NCBI RefSeq assembly: GCF_965263005.1
Contig: NZ_OZ253579.1
Coordinates: forward strand, 4,186,577-4,250,576
Direction of reading: 5' to 3'
From: Rariloculus sp965263005
Lineage (GTDB): Bacteria > Pseudomonadota > Gammaproteobacteria > Steroidobacterales > Rariloculaceae
Length of the DNA stretch: 64,000 bases
The notes under the pieces are model-generated. The model was not told the origin of the DNA, ran no database searches, and worked only from the letters and a program-made list of their open reading frames with translations. Below are positions 63,443 to 64,000 of this stretch, piece after piece (position 1 is the stretch's first letter; each line of letters begins with the position of its first letter). Position numbers and translations under genes: made by a program.

Positions 63443-64000
63443 ATGGCGGCCGTCGATCTTGGCTCAAACAGCTTCCACATGGTCGTGGCCCGGATTCACC
63501 ATGGGCAGTTCGTTATCGTCGACCGGCTGCGCGAAATGGTCCGCCTCGCTTCCGGGCTCGGAAGCGACGGCTATCTTGACAACCAGTCACAGGATAAGGC
63601 GCTCGGCTGTTTGCGACGATTCGGGCAGCGGCTGCGCGACATGCATGCGCGTAACGTCCGTGTAGTCGGCACGAACACACTGCGCAAGGCCCGCAACGCG
63701 TATGGCTTCCTTGCCGCTGCCGAAGCCGTGCTCGGTCATCCCGTCGAAGTCGTTTCCGGTATGGAGGAGGCGCGGCTCATCTATCTGGGCGTTGCGTACC
63801 ACATCGGCAGCGCGCCGACCACGAACTTCGTCGTTGACATCGGCGGCGGCAGCACCGAGCTCATCGTCGGCGAGGGTCGCGAGCCGCGCCGCCTGGAGAG
63901 TCTGGCGCTCGGCTGCGTGGGCTTGAGCAGCCGGATCTTCAAGGGCGGCCGGCTCAGCAGAAAGCGTTTCGACCGTGCGAGGCTGGCAGCCCAGCTCGAG
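63443..64000 (+). CDS. ppx: Exopolyphosphatase / guanosine pentaphosphate phosphohydrolase (partial)
   Basis: The frame is open to the right edge (186 codons visible), so the C-terminus is missing. AVDLGSNSFHMVVARI begins the actin-like ASKHA fold, NTLRKARNAYGFLAAAEAVL, VSGMEEARLIYLGVAY and VVDIGGGSTELIVGEG follow. The start is uncertain: ATG 63443, or TTG 63398/63401 with a 14-residue extension. It degrades polyphosphate or pppGpp. Confidence 0.9.
   Translation, partial: MAAVDLGSNSFHMVVARIHHGQFVIVDRLREMVRLASGLGSDGYLDNQSQDKALGCLRRFGQRLRDMHARNVRVVGTNTLRKARNAYGFLAAAEAVLGHPVEVVSGMEEARLIYLGVAYHIGSAPTTNFVVDIGGGSTELIVGEGREPRRLESLALGCVGLSSRIFKGGRLSRKRFDRARLAAQLE

Overview
The window is a high-GC bacterial chromosome segment with about 55 protein genes, almost all intact, and no rRNA, tRNA, CRISPR array or intact transposase that I can see. 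Gene content and order point to a Gammaproteobacterium outside the best-studied orders. The block rsmE-gshB-apbE-tonB-yqgE-ruvX-pyrB followed by pilT, yggS and yggT resembles the Pseudomonas-type arrangement, but pyrR, the pyrC-like gene and proC are missing. Many genes encode exported proteins (Sec, Tat or lipoprotein signals), as in free-living marine or soil lineages. Assignment below class is not possible from the sequence alone.

Layout. 1-7975 (minus strand): a compact signalling/envelope operon with a collagen-like lipoprotein, a second lipoprotein, a Ser/Thr kinase, a TPR membrane protein, an FHA-PEGA-FGE-sulfatase protein, a small secreted protein and a two-helix membrane protein cut by the left edge. 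8-17 kb: cysteine synthase, squalene-hopene cyclase, an SDR, two Cys/Met-metabolism PLP enzymes around a MOSC protein, and a GFA-type enzyme. 17-37 kb: an accessory region rich in exported proteins, including VOC, a NADP-binding protein, DUF6152 proteins, an ankyrin protein, a DUF1592-type cytochrome c with a DUF1552 Tat protein, a Tat-exported fluoroacetate-dehalogenase-like hydrolase, an M23 peptidase, an NrtR-like regulator, a PQQ-type sugar dehydrogenase and PhoD. 37-45 kb: lpxL, L,D-transpeptidase, htpG behind a heat-shock promoter, a glycine-betaine-type ABC transporter, msrB and a TerB-like protein. 44.5-54.6 kb: the conserved block. 55-64 kb: a TolB-propeller amidohydrolase, pdxH, fghA, tyrA, rppH, a membrane protein, bactofilin, erpA and a partial ppx/gppA.

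The most striking feature is an interspersed family of non-coding elements, about 164 bp long, with near-perfect terminal inverted repeats beginning TAGCAGCCCGTGGC. Eight full copies (134-196 bp) and one half copy are spread from 10 to 61.7 kb in both orientations, always between genes or at gene edges. The first three bases (TAG) are the stop codon of the neighbouring gene in five copies, other copies touch start codons, and the half copy has become the N-terminus of a lipoprotein gene. This looks like a MITE-like or REP-like family inserting at TA.
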